Translations under genes and position numbers: made by a program
Notes under the pieces: model-generated
Seen by the model: only the letters and a program-made list of their open reading frames with translations
The model's database searches: none
What the model was told of the DNA's origin: nothing
Shown here: piece by piece, positions 43,674 through 55,724 of the stretch
Layout of the letters: each line of letters opens with the position of its first letter
How positions within the stretch are numbered: position 1 is the first letter of the stretch
DNA from: Haliclona indistincta
Lineage: Eukaryota > Porifera > Demospongiae > Haplosclerida > Chalinidae
Reading direction: 5' to 3'
Assembly (NCBI GenBank): GCA_964017065.1
Contig: OZ024786.1
Location: 6,239,781-6,303,780, forward strand
Length of the DNA stretch: 64,000 bases

Positions 43674-43805
43674 CGAGAAATAGAGACCCGCAGCTACGCA
43701 ATCTGGTTGGTCAGTGACGCTTAGCTGTGGTCTAAGAGCAAGAAGACATACAAACTCATTCGAAAGAAGCCATAGTAAAATGACAAATCACCTTTTGTAC
43801 CTTCC

Positions 43806-44060
43806 TTGTACAACATCTTCGATCAAATATTAGGCAATTTGGCTTGCTGCTCTGTTGTCAACGTTGTTAAGCTCGTGGACCTTTCACCTTTGTCCGCTAT
43901 GGCACAGATGTCGGGCGTTCAACTTGCTACTGGCATGCCTGACCCGATGTCCAAGAGTAACAAGAGGAAGAGATCTTTCCAAGGCACCCAAGCCGCTGCT
44001 AATCTGAAGAGGCAGCTGGCAGGACCATCGCCAAGTAAGAGTCACATAACGAGCACATAA
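43806..44060 (+). CDS. hypothetical basic ORF, 84 codons
   Basis: An open frame ends with a basic Lys/Arg/Ser tail (SKSNKRKRSFQGTQAAANLK). The probable start is the in-frame ATG of MAQMSGVQLATG near 43900. No family match and no clear neighbours. It could be a first exon, since AAGTAAGAG at about 44035 resembles a donor. Confidence 0.3.
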   Translation: MYNIFDQILGNLACCSVVNVVKLVDLSPLSAMAQMSGVQLATGMPDPMSKSNKRKRSFQGTQAAANLKRQLAGPSPSKSHITST

Positions 44061-44706
44061 ACAAGTTGCTCAAAGATATCATCAAAATATGGGAGCAAAC
44101 CTGAATGAAGAAGGATTAACAAGAGCAGCATGATCCGTCACCTGGCTTAGGAATTGATAATGTGGCCAGACGTAACTCTGAACAATCACTTGTATCATCA
44201 CAGTGTATCATCATTGTACTCATTCCAGTATTACTGTCTTATCCCAATACATTATAAATAGCACTCATGATTTGTAGCTGTCAGTTCAGTTGTGTTGCGT
44301 TCTGCACCAATAACAATATCTGCTGCTAAAACTAGCCAACACACGCTCAGTAACGATACACTGATAACAAATACTATTGATAAGGAGAGTTCTATCCCAG
44401 TAACCCTTAAAGATCACAGAACATGTTCAGCCGAATAAGACATATGATAGTTGTGTCTTTGCTGCTAACTAAGGTTTTCCGTGTACAGCCACACTCCAAC
44501 TTTCCTGAATTCCAGCTCATCGACTTCATGGTCTAAATAGAGACCACAAAGTTGACAACAAAGGGCAAAGGCTTCTCCAGACTTTACACTCACACAGTTC
44601 TGTATTCGACACAAAATGCGCCCAAAGTTGAATTTACAGTTTCATAGCGAAAGTAAAGAGCAAAGTTTTTTAGCGACAAAAGAGTATCCCAGTTACCCAA
44701 ATAGCT

Positions 44707-44828
44707 GACAAACAGTAAGTCACTGATAAACAGTCAGTCACTGATAAACAGTAAGTCACTGATAAACAGTAAGTCACTGATAAACAGTAAGTCACTGATA
44801 AACAGTAAGTCACTGATAAACAGTAAGC
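44707..44828. repeat. tandem 18 bp repeat, about seven copies
   Basis: CAGTAAGTCACTGATAAA is repeated almost without change. A similar flank (AGCAGTATTT.TCTGCCTGT) occurs after it and again at about 45813. Confidence 0.9.
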
Positions 44829-45072
44829 AGTATTTCTCTGCCTGTAAGCAACGTGTTGCCAGAGAATCATTAGTAAAGAAGCTCAAATTCAAAAAGATCA
44901 ACTAGACTCACTGGTGATAGTGGGTCCCAAAATTAGAGTACTCAATTCCAATTTGTTTAAGTGTGTAGTTATAGCATAAGTGAGTGGGTTGTCATTTATT
45001 TCTCTAGGATCTGATATTAACATTGTCAGTAAGTTGAACTAAAGAATAACTATTTAATTATATTTATGTTAA

Positions 45073-45670
45073 CTCTTTAGGGACCGAGTTATTTTGACGA
45101 AAACTTGACTTGCTCTTAACTGACAGTTTGTCTTGCAATTTTCTACAACATGCAGTACGCTAGCTAGTCCAAACTAGCACCCTTTTCTCCTGGCATGTCA
45201 AGGTTTACGACCATGTACTAAAGTCTGAGTTGGCCACTCCCACTTCGGAACTGAAGCCGCTTAAGTGCTGCGACCTCGTCATTTTTGAGTTAATTTTGGT
45301 CTTCATTCAGCCCTGGTGACTGATACAAAAACCTGGTGGTGTCCAGGTGAGCAAACAGCACAGTTTAGACCATATTCTTTGCCAAAGTATGCATTTCCGG
45401 GCACCCTGAAGCCCCAAAAATGCCGAAAGCGGCGAGGGGCTCCGCCCCTTCGAACCCCGGATTAAAGGGGGGACACCCCCCTTTAAAAATCCCCCCGTCC
45501 TGCGTTCTATATATTTTAGTGGGGAGGGCGCGGCGAAAAACAGTGGGTTTTTTCAAGTAATTTGCATTAAACTTGATTTGACCTTTCTAGAGCACTTTTC
45601 ACACTACTTATGACGTCTACAGTAGGTGGAGTCAATTTTGACGGATAAATCCGCTATAGGCCCTAAAGGG
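45073..45670. mobile_element. TTAA MITE, 598 bp, CYCTTTAGGG ends
   Basis: Starts CTCTTTAGGGACC and ends GGCCCTAAAGGG, with TTAA at 45069-45072 and 45671-45674. The interior holds C/G-run palindromes around 45470-45495. A second, truncated copy lies at 54566-55126. The TTAA target and CCCTTTAGGG-like end suggest piggyBac or Kolobok. Confidence 0.8.
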
Positions 45671-46126
45671 TTAAACAGGAAAAACAACTGCTCAAACAAC
45701 TTTCTCGACTGCTGCTTGTGCTCATTTATAGTGATGTCATTATTACCATAGTAAACAAAATGGCGGGTAAACAGCACAGTGTCTAATGGTTGGTTCGCGC
45801 ACGTGGCAGCGCAAGCAGTATTTATCTGCCTGTCAGCAACGTGCACGTCAGTATTTCGAAATTATCAGATAAAGATGGCAGACAGACAAAGGAATCCCCA
45901 GCAAAGTAAACTACACTGCCTTATATGGCGGCGTGGTACGAAATTCCAGCATCTATGCTGGAGTTTATTGATGTAGTGGCCTACATCCTTGTAGACTTAG
46001 TAAGTAAAGACTTTTGAATAACTTTATACTTATGTAGTATGAGGAGCAGATGAGACATGCTGCAACACAGCGGCGAAGGAGACGGAGGGATCAGTAAACA
46101 AATGAACTACATGTACAACTTCAGTA

Positions 46127-46370
46127 GTGGAACTACAGAAGTACCTCGAGGAAGCGCATGAAGAAAATAAATGTCCACTTAACTATTGGAAAGAACATCA
46201 ATCCGCCTATCCTACATTAGCTGTAGTAATGAAAACAGTTTTGGGAGTTCCTGCCTCCTCGGCAGGTTGTTTAATATTGCAGGGAAGGTGTTCGAGCCCG
46301 ATAGGTACTGGCTAACCGATTCAACTTTTTAAAAACTCATGTTTATACGTTGCAATATCGAGTATTTTGT
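46127..46370 (+). pseudogene. hAT transposase C-terminal remnant
   Basis: The plus strand reads CPLNYWKEHQSAYPTLAVVM and GVPASSAG, then after a frameshift near 46265 LFNIAGKVFEPDRYWLTDST. This is the hAT dimerisation domain (W..(8).YP.L..(A)...L.VPASSA...R.FS.AG). No upstream catalytic part was found. Confidence 0.8.
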
Positions 46371-47435
46371 ATAGGCTTATGTGTAAATTAACAAAGACAC
46401 AAGCATTAAAAGAATACGTATCCATTTTTATAAAAAACATGTACATGATACATGTACATAAAATTTTAATATCATTGCTGAGTTATTACGTTACATTGAT
46501 GAATTATAAAGAATTATCACAGTCTTATCCTGGTCTTATCACAATTATTTATTTTTGTTTTCTCTTTATTTGGCTTTACTCTTATTATTATTATCTAAAA
46601 TGTCACTTTGCAGCTATATACATTATTCTATCCTATAGGCCTACAATCTGGAGCAGTGTAGCTTAAAGATAACTATTCTAGAAGACAAGGTGGAAGACCC
46701 TGTGTGAGCAAAGGGCTGAAGATGTGAGCTACTAATGAGTGCACCCTCTGTGTAAGACGGCAAAAGCAAAGTTCGCTCGGAAAACACATCGCAACCATTG
46801 ATTTCTCCTTGGTGAAAATGGTATTTTGCCTCCAAAACTGCCTCGTGTCTTTGCCCGTCTTTATTTTGTTTTGTTTTTACCAGCCTCGTAAGGTTTCTGC
46901 ATTCACCAAAGTTGCTGTACATGCAGCTAAAGAAAAGCTCTATAATGGAAACGCCAGGGACATGATCCATATGATGGGACATGATCCATATGATGCTACA
47001 TACGACACATGAGCATTGGCTATGTAGTATACACTACTACCAGCTCACTATGTAAGCATTTTTCTACATGAATCAACTTCATCAATATTACCAAGACACT
47101 TGCCTACACATCAATACCTGGAGCTGCACCATTTGATCTCTCCTACTCTAGCATTTGAAACCGGACCAAGTAAATTAACTAAGATATAACATTCTGTTGA
47201 CACTATCTTATACCTGTGAGTGACTTACAGATTTTGAGCCACGTCACCATCGGCATACAGTTTCCCTCTCCTCCCACCAGGTAAAATTAATATTGTATTA
47301 TACGGACACTGTATCACGTGACAATGAGATCATAAAATTGAAAAGGTCATGCACAATTGGCAGCGACAGATGACAGTGACACAGTAAATAGACTAATGTG
47401 TCATCGCTGAGGTCAGAGCAAGCGGTTTGTTAGCG
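46371..47435. other. AT-rich stretch, no supported gene
   Basis: Short ORFs on both strands only. A minus-strand open stretch at 46982-46641 is 113 codons long but has no recognised motif, and the overlapping plus-strand ORF is equally plausible, so neither is called. Confidence 0.3.
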
Positions 47436-47439
47436 ACTT

Positions 47440-48990
47440 ATAGGTGAGGTTATTCAACTAGCTAGCTTTGCTCAAAATATTTCTACCATAATCAATGACA
47501 TACTCATAGCTATTCAGTGATTTAAAATGAACTTATTTATAACAACTTTCAAACAAGTAACATGTCAAAATAAAATATATATATACATCACAAATTCACA
47601 ATTGTCATTAGGTGCTAATAATGAAGACAAGCTTTACATGTTCACATTAAAGCACAGTCATACCTCTGAGTGTAGTAATACACTCAGGGGTCATAGTGCC
47701 TCAGGCGTGAGCGAGAGCTTTGCTAAAAGATCTATAAGTGAGGTGATTCAACTAGCTAGCTTTGCTCAAAATATTTCTACCATAATCAATGACATGCTCA
47801 TAGCTATTCAGTGAACTTATATAAAAACAACTTGCAAACAAGTAACACGTCAAAATAAAATATACAAACGTCACAATTGTCATTAAGTGCTAATTATGAA
47901 GACAAGCTTTACATGTTCACATTAAAGTACAGTCATACCTCTGAGTGTAGTAATACACTCAGGGGTCATAGTGCCTCAGGCGTGAGCGAGAGCTTTGCTA
48001 AAAGAGCTATAGGTGAGGTGATTCAACTAGCTAGCTTAGCTCAAAATATTTCTACCATAATCAATGACAGTGAACTTATTTAAAAACAACTTGCAAACAA
48101 GTAGTACATCAAAATAAAAAAAATCAACTGCAACGATTTGCTATTCGCGTGTAGCTGTTCTCCCAAATGCCTGATACCACGTCACATCTTACTACTGCCC
48201 GTCTACTTGTAAACAAGTTGCAAAAACAAATTGCAAACAAGTTGCACGTCAAAATAAAAATCATAATATCACAATTGTCAGATGTCAATGAAGACAAGCT
48301 TTACGTGTTCACATTAAAATACAAACGATTGATAAGAATAAGGAATAATGATACTGAATATAAGAGAACAGCTAATTATTCGAAATAGTAAAACAGAACA
48401 GTACAATTCATTCAGAAATAAATCTTTGTTTTAAAGATAGTATAATATTAATAACATAGAAAAGGTAACAAGAAAAATTTGTTTTCCAAACAACAATGAT
48501 GTAAAAGAGCACTTACTGAACAAAATGAAGTGTTTGAATGTAAAACAATAATTAAATTATCATTAGAAACACGTGGAGACATAATTTTTGCAAACAATCA
48601 ACAATTTCTAACTGATAGAGAAGTTGAATGGTTGATTGATGAGAAATTATAACAAGTCAGTAATATACAGAACAATTGTCAGATGTTAATGAAGACAAGC
48701 TTTACGTGTTCACATTAAAATACAAACGATTGATAAGAATAAGGAATAATGATACTGAATATAAGAGAACAGCTAATTATTTAAAATAGTAAAACAGAAC
48801 AGTACAATTCATTCAGAAATGAATCTTTGTGTTCAATACAAATCAAGATAGTATAATATTAATAATTAATAACAAGAAAAAAATTGTTTTCCAAACAACA
48901 ATGATGTAAAAGAGCACTTACTGAACAAAATGAAGTGTTTTGAATGTAAAATAATAATTAAATTATCATTAGAAACACGTGGAGCCATAA
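47440..48990. repeat. tandem segmental duplications, two nested periods
   Basis: A block containing GCTAGCTTTGCTCAAAATAT recurs at about 47458, 47752 and 48027, with a second shared block encoding EDKLYMFTLK at about 47622 and 47898. From 48285 a related block (ACAAGCTTTACGTGTTCACA) is repeated at about 48697, a period near 400 bp. The repeated frame NEDKLYMFTLKHSHTSEC may be a duplicated exon of an unknown gene or chance coding. Confidence 0.7.
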
Positions 48991-49489
48991 GTTTTGTAAA
49001 AAATCATCAATTTCGAAGAGTAAAGATCTGATAGAGAAGTTGAATGGTTGATAATGAGAGATTATAACAAGTCAGTAATAAAGAGCCGATAAGTATATAT
49101 CTTTCACAACATAATCATGTAATTCCAACCAGGTATTTTGCAGCTATCGACTGCTATGAAACTGCACACTGACTGAAGTGGAACATGTTCATCGTAGTGT
49201 AGTCATACTGTTGTGGATGGTGGTTCATCACAGATCGTAAATAAGACATTTGTTACATTAGAATTCCATTGCTAAACGTAATGAAGAAAAGCTAATAAGC
49301 ATGAAAGATAACCTTGTTTCGTACTGACATTCAAAAGATTTGACAACAAATAGTTCAACGATGCCGTCGCTGGTCTTTAGACATCTTTTTTAGTCTGTTG
49401 CTTTCTCTTATGCACAATGGTCTCCATTCATCAAGAACACTCATGAACTTGGTGATGTATGTCAAACTATTTTCTCTTCGTAAGATCAA

Positions 49490-49648
49490 ATGTTGAATAA
49501 ACTTGCAAAAAAGCTCATTGACGGAAAGATGTTGAAGCCAACACCCAGCGTCAGTGTTGAAGTAAAGATTGTGGAAAGTGAAGATTTGACCATTTTTACC
49601 ATCACTACTTGTGAATCATGTGCCAGCAAGCTAAGTGAAAGTTTGTAA
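49490..49648 (+). CDS. hypothetical small ORF, 52 codons
   Basis: ATG at 49490 to TAA at 49648 encodes MLNKLAKKLIDGKMLKPTPS and a C-terminal TCESCASKLSESL. Composition is more protein-like than the surrounding AT-rich DNA. No family match. It may be an exon of a decayed element. Confidence 0.2.
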   Translation: MLNKLAKKLIDGKMLKPTPSVSVEVKIVESEDLTIFTITTCESCASKLSESL

Positions 49649-52372
49649 CAAGAGCCATCTAAAGATCATCGAATGGGTTGGAAATTGGAATATGAAGCAT
49701 TGGTATGGTGTATCTTGGTAAGCATAGAATTGTGTTTAAACACCAATAAACTCAATGATGAAAATTAAATTTTATTACCAAACTCATTTTAATAAGATCA
49801 AATGTTGACCAAAAGTTGTTAACAAGAGCTCCAGTAGTAAACAATATATCAGCAGCTTAGACAGATTCTCGACAACTTGTGTCAAGATAGTTTCAATAAA
49901 TAAAACATTTTAAAATTACAAAATAATAAAATTCAAACATGTTTCAGTTGTCACGGTCTTAGCATGGAACAAGAAATCCATGAGAAATAAATAAATAACA
50001 TAAACGAAAGTGCAAACAAACGTTTTGACATAAAAGTAAATTTGATCCTTATCAAAAATAAATTTTCAAATAAAACGTAAAATGGGAAAAAAATAAAGCA
50101 AACTTTGCTGACAAACAAACTAACAAAAGAAAAAAAAACTGATTTAGACAATAATTACAAAAAGTATAGAAAACAAGTCTCTAGCGAGTAAATTTAATGA
50201 AATTTTTTTTTATTGAACAGGAAGTAGCACTAAGATGTAGAAAAAACACATAATGAAAAGAAAAATAGAAATAAGATAAAGTAATACTTAAATAAAACTA
50301 ACCAACTGATTAAAAAACCCCCCAAAAGAATTTAAAATAAAAAAATTATTATATGTATTATAGTGGCACTAAGGTGTTAGGAGAAAATAAATAAGACAAA
50401 TTTAATTTAAATACTAACAATGGCACATATCTATGACATAGGACAAGCTAAGTGTTGTCTACTAACATAGGCTCGATACTATAAAAACTAGACAGAAAGG
50501 CACATCATCTATAAACCACAATCACTACCTTTACTTTGAATGTCAAATCACAACTAGTCACTAGTCCATCAACTACAGTGTAAAACAGCTGAATGCTTAG
50601 AACAAGGTAAGAATGGAGTTAAACACAATGCGCCATATTAATACACAAAGAGATATACATCCAATATAAAAATTACTTCATCAGCTATGTGACTCATGGC
50701 AATCAAGGAGTATGTAAACCACAAGTGTGTATTGATCTATTTGGTTGATTTGTGCCACAGTCAAATTATTTCCTTGGACAAACCCGGTTATGTCACAATC
50801 ATCCACAGTAACCGTAACACACCAACAAGAGGATGCAGGAGTGAGCTCCACTCTAAACTGATAAAAAGTTTCAAACTGTACAACACTAGAGCTTTGTATG
50901 TTTGTTTGTATCTATGTTAGCTTTGTATTGTTACAACAAAACACTATGTACAATGAGATTTCACAAAGTTAAACCGAGTTAATTAGAAGTTACTTGGAAG
51001 TCCCTGTTGCGCACCCTCCTAGCAACTGGTAGCTGCCAACATAGGTTTGTTGGAGGGAGGGGACGCACATGCACAGAAGCAACGATACCTCGTGAGATTG
51101 AGCCAACCAGTTATTCGCGCGCTATCAAGAATCGAAGCAGGACCAGTATTCAACTCTCAACCATCCTTCCCAAAAAGAACTTAGAAGAGAAGATACTAAT
51201 AATTATCTAATTAAGTACACACACCAGCACACTCATTCCGCCTGCAAGGGTGTGATAGTACAGGGTCTCTACACAAAATTAATAAATAACCTCCAAGCTT
51301 TAATTGGCGTTGGCCACATTCAACAGAGCTAGGGGTAGCTTTAACTAACGAGACCCTGTACACTCACCAAACCCCCACTCTCCATGTGGTCAGTGGTATT
51401 AGCCGGTCAAATATGCATGCCTCTGTTTGATGTCTGACGAACGACATTAATTGTAACTAACATAATATCTATCATGATACTATAATGGCAATGCAACTTA
51501 TCAACAAGTGGTTTTGATGCTTCATTAACAAGAAACGGTTTCAACCAAGAACCAACAATCCAATATTGAACAGTGTGGTAAAAATAGAACACTAGGTCTG
51601 ACTCTAATACCAACACACAACAATTATTGACTTGCACATGGACACGCAGTGCCATCAAACAGTGACAATCGATAGTACAATGTAGACACATAACACCTTG
51701 ACAACATAGCTACTCAATGTAACACACAGAAGCGTTCCATAGCTGAGCACGAGGCGAGACCATACACCAACACATGGTAGTACAGACCAGACACACTACC
51801 ATTCAATAACCTATCCTTCATATCAGGTACCATCTCACACAGTATGGAACGAGTTGTGGCTTACTTGGAAATATAACAATGTGGCATATCACCTTGCGAG
51901 CTCGAATAACCATCATTGATGTATACCAGTCCGCTGTTCAGGTCGAGTCGCTACCTTTCAATGATCAAAGTCATCGTATAATAGTCAGCGTCGTTGCCTA
52001 AACAGCGCAGAGAAACATTCATAAACCAAACATAGATGAAATACATTGTTTACTAGTCACAAACCTGTATGGAATTCGAACAAACAACAAGGAAACTCGG
52101 CGATGGCAGCCGATACAAGAGCCTGTTCATTCCCGCCATTTTCACCACATGGAGATTGCGCAATAATTTTGTTGGGTGTGGTCGAGGTTGATTTCCTACC
52201 CGCCTACTTTACTGTACTGTACCATACGCGAGCACGGCTGAGATAAGAGCAACGGCGAGTCACAGTGTCCGAGACTTATGGTCGCTATCAGCTGCAAGTT
52301 ATCTAACCGAAGGAATTAAAATTCATAGATGCGAATACGAAGACCGTTTGTATTTAGTGAAAAAAATTAATG
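49649..52372. other. AT-rich stretch, no gene seen
   Basis: A-rich low complexity at 49900-50400, then unique-looking sequence with only short ORFs. No repeat boundaries or RNA genes were recognised by eye. Confidence 0.4.
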
Positions 52373-52376
52373 TTAA

Positions 52377-54549
52377 GGGACTACACGGCGAACTATAGAA
52401 ACGGCTCGATTTGCGTGCTGTTTTTTCTGCCTCACCATCTAGTACTTCACAGCGACCTTACCAACTGCTGGGCGTTCCTAGGGTGGAGCTAGAGGGCCGA
52501 GGGACCCAAATGTTTTACGACATAGTTTTTTCTTTAATTTAAAGGTAGCAACCAGGGTGGGTGGGAGGGGGGAGGGCGGGCAAGCGGAGCGGGTGAACTT
52601 TGCCTACCTCTGGCGCCACAAATGACCTTGCTGCGTTCTTAGCTGACCTCTGTAGCTCAATTCTTGTGCAAACCACGAAACTAATTAAATATTCGCGGCC
52701 TAACTTTGCCTACCTCTGGCGCCACAAATGACCTTGCTGCGTTCTTAGCTGACCTCTGTAGCTCAATTCTTGTGCAAACCACGAAACTAATTAAATATTC
52801 GCGGCCTTGTGACTGACAGACTGAACACTTTACGCAAAAACGCATGCATACGTTTGCTCACCACGAGCCATTCAGTTCACAAATCCATTTTGGTGGGCGT
52901 GGCTTGTCCGCTCATTGAATAAAATTTTAACTCTTTCTACAGTGTTTGCTCCGCCCACAAGCAGATTTGTGAGTTTCTTTGATGATAACTGTCTTTGACC
53001 ACGCTTTGTTTGCCCGAAGAAACTGAAATTTTCGTCATTCTGATGTTCGAAGTGTAGTCCCTTAACTCAATTCGGCGGGTGAACTTGTTTTCGGCGGGTG
53101 AGCTTGTTTTCGGCGGCTTGTTTTCGGCGGGTGAGCTTGTTTTCGGCGGGTGAACTTGTTTTCGGCGGTTTTCGGCAATTCGGCGGGTGAGCGGGTGAAC
53201 TTTGCCTACCTCTGGCGCCACAAATGACCTTGCTGCGTTCTTAGCTGACCTCTGTAGCTCAATTCTTGTGCAAACCACGAAACTAATTAAATATTCGCGG
53301 CCTTGTGACTGACAGACTGAACACTTTACGCAAAAACGCATGCATACGTTTGCTCACCACGAGCCATTCAGTTCACAAATCCATTTTGGTGGGCGTGGCT
53401 TGTCCGCTCATTGAATAAAATTTTAACTCTTTCTACAGTGTTTGCTCCGCCCACAAGCAGATTTGTGAGTTTCTTTGATGATAACTGTCTTTGACCACGC
53501 TTTGTTTGCCCGAAGAAACTGAAATTTTCGTCATTCTGATGTTCGAAGTGTAGTCCCTTAACTCAATTCGGCGGGTGAACTTGTTTTCGGCGGGTGAGCT
53601 TGTTTTCGGCGGCTTGTTTTCGGCGGGTGAGCTTGTTTTCGGCGGGTGAACTTGTTTTCGGCGGTTTTCGGCAATTCGGCGGGTGAGCGGGTGAACTTTG
53701 CCTACCTCTGGCGCCACAAATGACCTTGCTGCGTTCTTAGCTGACCTCTGTAGCTCAATTCTTGTGCAAACCACGAAACTAATTAAATATTCGCGGCCTT
53801 GTGACTGACAGACTGAACACTTTACGCAAAAACGCATGCATACGTTTGCTCACCACGAGCCATTCAGTTCACAAATCCATTTTGGTGGGCGTGGCTTGTC
53901 CGCTCATTGAATAAAATTTTAACTCTTTCTACAGTGTTTGCTCCGCCCACAAGCAGATTTGTGAGTTTCTTTGATGATAACTGTCTTTGACCACGCTTTG
54001 TTTGCCCGAAGAAACTGAAATTTTCGTCATTCTGATGTTCGAAGTGTAGTCCCTTAACTCAATTCGGCGGGTGAACTTGTTTTCGGCGGGTGAGCTTGTT
54101 TTCGGCGGCTTGTTTTCGGCGGGTGAGCTTGTTTTCGGCGGGTGAACTTGTTTTCGGCGGTTTTCGGCAATTCGGCGGGTGAGCGGGTGAACTTTGCCTA
54201 CCTCTGGCGCCACAAATGACCTTGCTGCGTTCTTAGCTGACCTCTGTAGCTCAATTCTTGTGCAAACCACGAAACTAATTAAATATTCGCGGCCTTGTGA
54301 CTGACAGACTGAACACTTTACGCAAAAACGCATGCATACGTTTGCTCACCACGAGCCATTCAGTTCACAAATCCATTTTGGTGGGCGTGGCTTGTCCGCT
54401 CATTGAATAAAATTTTAACTCTTTCTACAGTGTTTGCTCCGCCCACAAGCAGATTTGTGAGTTTCTTTGATGATAACTGTCTTTGACCACGCTTTGTTTG
54501 CCCGAAGAAACTGAAATTTTCGTCATTCTGATGTTCGAAGTGTAGTCCC
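52377..54549. mobile_element. TTAA element expanded into a satellite array
   Basis: GGGACTACAC begins at 52377 after TTAA (52373-52376). Its complement GTGTAGTCCC followed by TTAA occurs at about 53052-53061, and again once per satellite unit, the last ending at 54549. The first full span (52377-53061, 685 bp) looks like an ordinary TTAA MITE whose right part has been tandemly copied. Confidence 0.7.
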
Positions 54550-54560
54550 TTAACTCAATT
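52697..54560. repeat. 496 bp satellite, about 3.7 near-identical units
   Basis: Landmarks recur at exactly 496 bp (for example the ACTTTGCCTACCTCTGGCGC block near 53198, 53694 and 54190). Copies look identical by eye. Each unit carries an internal run of TTCGGCGGGTGAACTTGT-like subrepeats. The 134-codon minus-strand frame repeated in each unit (53341-52937, 53837-53433, 54333-53929) has low-complexity repeats and no domain; I treat it as a by-product. Confidence 0.92.
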
Positions 54561-54565
54561 CGGCT

Positions 54566-55126
54566 TGCTCTAAACTGACAGTTTGTCTTGCGATTTCTAC
54601 AACATGCGGTACGCTAGCTGTTCCAAACTAGCACAGTTTTTTCCTGGCATGTCAAAGTTTACGACCATGTACTAAACTCTGAGTTGGCCACTCCCAATTC
54701 GGAACTGAAGCCGCTTAAGTGCTGCGACCTCGTCATTTTTCAGCCAATTTTGGTCTTCGTTTAGCCCTGGTGACTGATACAAAAACCTGGTGGTGTCCAG
54801 GTGAGGAAATAGCATAGTTTAGACCATATTCTATGCCCAAGTATGCATTTACGGGCATCCTGAAGCCCCAAAAATGCCGAAAGCGGCGAGGGGCTCCGCC
54901 CCTTCGAACCCCGGGTTAAAGGGGGGACACCCCCCTTTAAAAATCCCCCCGTTCTATATATTTTAGTGGGGAGGGCGTGGCGAAAAACAGTGGGTTTTTT
55001 CAGGTAAAGTTAGCTTTTGCAATTAAACTTTATTTGACCTTTCTAGAGCACTTTTCACACTATTTATGACGTCTACAGTAGGTGGAGTCAATTATGACGG
55101 CTAAATCCGCTATAGGCCCTAAAGGG
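54566..55126. mobile_element. 5'-truncated copy of the 45073-45670 TTAA MITE
   Basis: From TTGCTCTAAACTGACAGTTT to CCTAAAGGG|TTAA it parallels the 45 kb copy throughout, with scattered differences. Its first 40 or so bases are missing, replaced by the end of the satellite array. Confidence 0.85.
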
Positions 55127-55167
55127 TTAAACAGATTTTCACTCTCACAACAGAATAATTAAAAGAT

Positions 55168-55692
55168 TTAACAGAAGGCCTTAACAGTAACACTATCTAG
55201 TTTATTCCATAAATTAATAGTAAAATGGTACAAAAGAATAAGTGAAGGAGTTAGTTCTAGTAAAGGGTCATGATAAGGCTTTGACCAGCTCTTGCTTGCA
55301 ATCCTTAAGCTTAACGCCAATTTTGGACACTCTAGCTCAATCAATTCCTTCTCCTTGGCTAAATGAGGTGACCCACACAGGATCAAGATGAGATGAGCCA
55401 TGCACTGACTAATAGGATCAAGATGAGGACGACAAATCATGATGACACAGAGTACCAGCTGACACATCATAAAACTTTCTGTGCAGTAAACAAGTAATTT
55501 CCTAGCTTTATCACAAACCATTTTAGTATGACTACTCCAGGTTAGATCACTAGTGATAAGCACTCCCAGGTATTTGAAAGAATACACTCTATCAAAAAGA
55601 CTAGTTAGAAAAGTTGACTCATACAAATATCCGTGAGTTTGGATAACCTTGTCTCTCAATTGATCTTTGCAAATTGACATGATCATGATCAT
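55168..55692 (-). pseudogene. LINE reverse transcriptase fragment (CR1/Jockey-like)
   Basis: The minus strand encodes FKYLGVLITSDLTWSSHTK, the conserved block after the RT thumb in non-LTR elements, followed after damage by DPHLAKEKELIE-like and LRIASKSWSKPYHDPLLEL pieces. The N-terminal catalytic RT and endonuclease are absent. Confidence 0.75.
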
Positions 55693-55724
55693 GACATGAT
55701 CTGTCTCATGTTCGACCTCACCTT

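Noticed and set aside
44670..44870. Minus-strand ORF of SVTYCL repeats
   Set aside because: Direct consequence of the 18 bp tandem repeat.
53000..53061. Satellite unit as rRNA or tRNA gene cluster
   Set aside because: No rRNA motifs, A/B boxes or cloverleaf could be found in the unit.
52937..54333. Three identical 134-codon minus-strand ORFs
   Set aside because: They are one per satellite unit, contain low-complexity subrepeats and share no domain; open frames of this length can survive in a young array.
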